Source of the DNA: Pseudomonadota bacterium | GTDB taxonomy: Bacteria; Pseudomonadota; Gammaproteobacteria; Burkholderiales; Burkholderiaceae | Length of the DNA stretch: 7,108 bases | Direction of reading: 5' to 3' | Assembly: GCA_023441105.1 (NCBI GenBank) | Contig: JAEZQX010000080.1 | Span: forward strand, 1-7,108 | Notes under the pieces: generated by a model | Databases searched by the model: none | What the model was told of the DNA's origin: nothing | What the model saw: only the letters and a program-made list of their open reading frames with translations | Position numbers and translations under genes: made by a program | Part shown: in pieces, positions 5,052 to 7,108 of the stretch | Layout: every line of letters begins with the position of its first letter | How positions within the stretch are numbered: position 1 is the stretch's first letter

Positions 5052-5965
5052 GTTCCACCTTGACGATTGCCCTGCGCGAGGCCGGCAGCGCCGACGATCA
5101 GCCGCGCCGCCTGGAAGGCCAGGCACTCCTGGATGAACGCGTAGGACGCGTTCTGGTCCGCATCTTCCCCCGAATCAAGGTCGATCCGGCCGGACTGAGA
5201 CCAATCTTCAATCATTTCATGGCGCCTGAGCAACGGCAAATCGTGCTTGCCCGCGACCCACCGCACATAGTTGCGGTACTCGTCGGTGCGAAACAAGGCC
5301 TCGAACTGGGGATGGAACTGAATGTCCCCGATGATCACCGGAATTCCCGCCTTGCGCAGGCGGGAGATGCCGTCCTTGAGTGCCTGGGCGAAGCGGTTCG
5401 GCGGGTTGCCCTGGCGGGGATCCGACCGGCCGACCTGCCAGATGACCAGCGCCGGCTTCAACGGCAGCACCTCCCGGTCGACCAGCTTGGCCAGGTCGGC
5501 CGCCATGGCCCGGATCTTGCCGACATGGCGGATTTCGACCGGTCGCCGGATCCCGCGGGCTGCCAGCTCGGACTGCAGGATTTCCTGCAGCCGCGCCGCG
5601 AAGGCGGCGTTGCCGCGGCTGCCGGCGTCCTGGCCCGACAGCGAGCCGAGCACCACCACCGTGAGCGGCTGGTCGCCGTTGGCCACGGCGCTGGCGATGT
5701 CGTCGACGCGCTCCTGGTCGGGAGCGATCTCCTCCGGCGACGCGCACCGCTTCGCGAGCGGTTCGGGCCCGGTCGGGCCCGGCACCGTGGCGGGTGTTCC
5801 TTCCGCCGGGGGGGCGACCGTGTCGGGCAGCGCGGCGTCACTGGTCGTGCCTTCCTGCGCTGCCAGCGCCATGCCGGCTGCGAGCGCGATCATCGCGGCA
5901 AGGGCCGCGGCAGGCAGGCTCCGGCACAGCATCCGGCACGACCGCGGGAAAGAGGCTGGTTTCAT
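5048..5965 (-). CDS. Exported degenerate SGNH-hydrolase-like protein (probable pseudoenzyme), 305 aa
   Basis: This secreted protein is a paralogue of the following SGNH hydrolase. Its signal peptide covers residues 8-36 (SCRMLCRSLP, then an Ala-rich core ending ALAAQ). A Pro/Thr/Ala-rich linker (40-69) precedes the domain. The pair can be aligned by eye: VLGSLSGQ (105-112) with block I, HVGK (147-150) with block II, PALVIWQVGRSD (171-182) with PDLVIWQFGSNG, and GISRLRKAGIPVIIGDIQF (199-217) with the equivalent strand-helix of the paralogue. At the catalytic positions Leu109 replaces the nucleophile Ser, Ser181 the oxyanion Asn, and the DxxH motif is absent around DADQNASY (268-275). The fold is kept but hydrolase chemistry is probably lost. 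ATG at 5965 is chosen over 5992 because GAGGTG sits 6 nt upstream (5977-5972) and the signal peptide is better. It lies 13 bp after the OpgC gene and overlaps the next gene by ATGA. It may bind or present glycan or partner proteins. Confidence 0.85.
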   Translation of the reverse strand: MKPASFPRSCRMLCRSLPAAALAAMIALAAGMALAAQEGTTSDAALPDTVAPPAEGTPATVPGPTGPEPLAKRCASPEEIAPDQERVDDIASAVANGDQPLTVVVLGSLSGQDAGSRGNAAFAARLQEILQSELAARGIRRPVEIRHVGKIRAMAADLAKLVDREVLPLKPALVIWQVGRSDPRQGNPPNRFAQALKDGISRLRKAGIPVIIGDIQFHPQFEALFRTDEYRNYVRWVAGKHDLPLLRRHEMIEDWSQSGRIDLDSGEDADQNASYAFIQECLAFQAARLIVGAAGLAQGNRQGGT

Positions 5966-5971
5966 CGAAGG

Positions 5972-5977
5972 CACCTC
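5972..5977 (-). promoter_or_regulatory. Ribosome-binding site deciding the start of the degenerate SGNH gene
   Basis: GAGGTG on the minus strand lies one base after the OpgC stop codon (5981-5979) and 6 nt before the ATG at 5965. This near-ideal Shine-Dalgarno position selects that start over the in-frame ATG at 5992, which has none and would overlap the OpgC gene. The placement also implies efficient re-initiation after OpgC translation. Confidence 0.65.
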
Positions 5978-5978
5978 G

Positions 5979-7108
5979 TCACTGTGAAGCATGGGCCGGC
6001 GCGGTCGCCTTTCGGCCGCCGCGGTCCAGCCAGTGAAGCAGGTAGGCCAGAGCCGACATCAGCACCAGTCCGCCGGCGATCACCGCCAGCTGCATCAGGA
6101 TGCCCCGTCCGAACTGCACCAGCACGAAATGAGCGACGAAGGACAGCGAGATGCTGACGCAGAAAATGTACAGCGAATGCTGGCCGCAGCGGATGATGGG
6201 GGCCGCCAGCGGCCAGTTGACCACCGCCGTGTTCTCCGGCACCAGCCGCACCACCAGGTAGGCGACCGACAGGAAGTGGAGCAGCCTGGCGATGCCGAAG
6301 TTGCTCTTGTCGATCGGGTACAGCCAGGGCCCGACCACCACCTCCACCCAGTCGTTCAGCGGCGGGTACTTCCAGCTGAGGGTCACGAAGACCGAGAAGA
6401 TCAGCCAGGCCCCGGCCAGCCAGCCGAGCCAGGGGCGCCAGCGCAGCCAGGGGCTGTCGATGTCGCGGCCGAGGCCGAAATAGGCGCCGATCACGAACAG
6501 CAGCTGCCAGCCGAGCGGGTTGAACAGCCAGGTATCGCCGTTCTCGTAGACCGGAAACGCCCACTGGAACTCCTGCACGCAGGCCCACAGGACCACCGAC
6601 GCCAGCACCGTCAGCGGCCGGGACCAGGTCATCAGCCACAGGCACAGCGGAAAGCCCAGCAGCAGCGCCATGTAGAGCGGCAGCACGTCGAGGTTCACCG
6701 GCCGGTAGTGGAGCAGCAGGGCGCGGATGATCGATTCCTGCGGTTGCTCGTGGAACTGCATGACGTTCAGCTCCTCGACGAACGAGGCGTTGTCGAACCG
6801 CAGCGACACCCAGGTGATCTGCGCGATGAAGAACACGAACAGCAGGATGTGCGCCGCATAGAGCTGCCAGCAGCGCTTGAGCACCTGGGTGGTCATCTGC
6901 AGGAAGCCGTTGCGGCGCAGGGAGGCGCCGTAGACGATCGCCGCGGTGTAGCCGGAGATGTAGACGAAGATCTCGGTGGCATCACTGAAGCCGAAATTCC
7001 GGAACGTGATGTTGCCGACGATGCTGGACGGCACGTGGTCGATGAAGATGAACCACAGGGCGAGCCCGCGAAAGAAGTCGAGCCGCAGGTCGCGGCGCGA
7101 GGGCTGGG
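5979..7108 (-). CDS. opgC: OpgC-type membrane acyltransferase (N-terminus cut by the window edge), 375 residues visible
   Basis: This is a polytopic inner-membrane protein of the OpgC family, known for O-succinylating osmoregulated periplasmic glucans; the family is related to acyltransferase-3 proteins. The first readable codon is at 7106. The visible sequence begins with the family's opening motif RDLRLDFFRGLAL (visible residues 6-18), followed by FIDHVPSS, where the Arg and the Asp-His pair are of the type conserved in the first helix of such acyltransferases. FGFSDATEIFVYISGY follows shortly after and is also highly characteristic. About ten hydrophobic helices can be counted, the last ending ALAYLLHWLDRGG before a short basic tail. 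Only a few N-terminal residues should be missing. The GTG at 7034 is not the start, since the conserved motif lies upstream of it. It leads an operon with two secreted SGNH-type proteins, suggesting that it delivers acyl groups across the membrane to a periplasmic or exported glycan. The acyl group and acceptor cannot be read from sequence. Confidence 0.9.
   Translation of the reverse strand, partial: QPSRRDLRLDFFRGLALWFIFIDHVPSSIVGNITFRNFGFSDATEIFVYISGYTAAIVYGASLRRNGFLQMTTQVLKRCWQLYAAHILLFVFFIAQITWVSLRFDNASFVEELNVMQFHEQPQESIIRALLLHYRPVNLDVLPLYMALLLGFPLCLWLMTWSRPLTVLASVVLWACVQEFQWAFPVYENGDTWLFNPLGWQLLFVIGAYFGLGRDIDSPWLRWRPWLGWLAGAWLIFSVFVTLSWKYPPLNDWVEVVVGPWLYPIDKSNFGIARLLHFLSVAYLVVRLVPENTAVVNWPLAAPIIRCGQHSLYIFCVSISLSFVAHFVLVQFGRGILMQLAVIAGGLVLMSALAYLLHWLDRGGRKATAPAHASQ

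Noticed and set aside
4138..5058. Minus-strand open frame of 306 codons in an alternative frame over the SGNH hydrolase
   Set aside because: Its Arg/Gly/Pro-rich translation has no SGNH blocks; the overlapping frame starting at 5051 contains all of them.
5966..5992. ATG at 5992 as the start of the degenerate SGNH gene
   Set aside because: No ribosome site precedes it, it overlaps the OpgC gene by 14 bp, and ATG at 5965 has GAGGTG 6 nt upstream.
4868..6157. Plus-strand open frame of 429 codons opposite the two SGNH genes
   Set aside because: Antisense shadow with Arg/Gly-rich composition; the minus strand has paired signal peptides, ribosome sites and an ATGA junction.
7032..7034. GTG at 7034 as the OpgC start
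   Set aside because: The frame upstream stays open to the window edge and encodes the conserved RDLRLDFFRGLAL motif, so the true start lies outside the window.
1..7108. Search for mobile elements, CRISPR arrays, tRNA or rRNA genes and long repeats
   Set aside because: No transposase or integrase motif, no regularly spaced repeats, no cloverleaf-like sequence and no long direct repeats were seen; only short GC-rich inverted repeats are present.

Overview
The window is very GC-rich, densely packed bacterial DNA with strong G/C third-position bias, so most long open frames are shadows of real genes. The protein families present (altronate/galactarate dehydratase, stand-alone MOSC protein, Mpo1/DUF962 protein, TauE/SafE permease, OpgC) and the codon style suggest a proteobacterium. 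A betaproteobacterium of the Rhodocyclales/Burkholderiales type is my best guess, but this is inference without any search. I see no tRNA, rRNA, CRISPR array, insertion sequence or phage gene.

Layout, left to right: (1) the 5' end of a gene for an exported protein (minus strand, TTG start at 124, running off the left edge); (2) a complete sugar-acid dehydratase of the UxaA/GarD family (minus, 1711 to 179), 54 bp upstream of (1) and probably co-transcribed with it; (3) a divergent intergenic region (1712-1927) with a plausible plus-strand sigma-70-type promoter; (4) a MOSC-domain molybdenum-cofactor protein (plus, 1928-2773); (5) a four-helix Mpo1/DUF962 membrane protein (minus, 3386 to 2850), convergent with (4) across a short hairpin-bearing spacer; (6) a TauE/SafE-type permease (plus, 3443-4213), divergent from (5); (7) a tightly packed minus-strand operon entering from the right edge: an OpgC-type membrane acyltransferase (7108 to 5979, N-terminus just cut off), an exported degenerate SGNH-hydrolase-like protein (5965 to 5048) and an exported SGNH hydrolase with a readable catalytic set (5051 to 4170). 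The last two overlap by ATGA, and the last gene overlaps the 3' end of the permease gene by 44 bp.

The most interesting part is the right-hand operon. A polytopic acyltransferase of the osmoregulated-periplasmic-glucan succinyltransferase family is coupled to two secreted paralogous SGNH proteins. One appears catalytically competent. The other keeps the fold's signature framework but has lost the residues at the nucleophile, oxyanion-Asn and catalytic-His positions. By analogy with known split O-acylation machineries (membrane acyltransferase plus periplasmic SGNH partners), this looks like a candidate envelope- or exopolysaccharide-acylation cassette with a pseudoenzyme subunit. The remaining genes are individually recognisable but have no obvious shared pathway.
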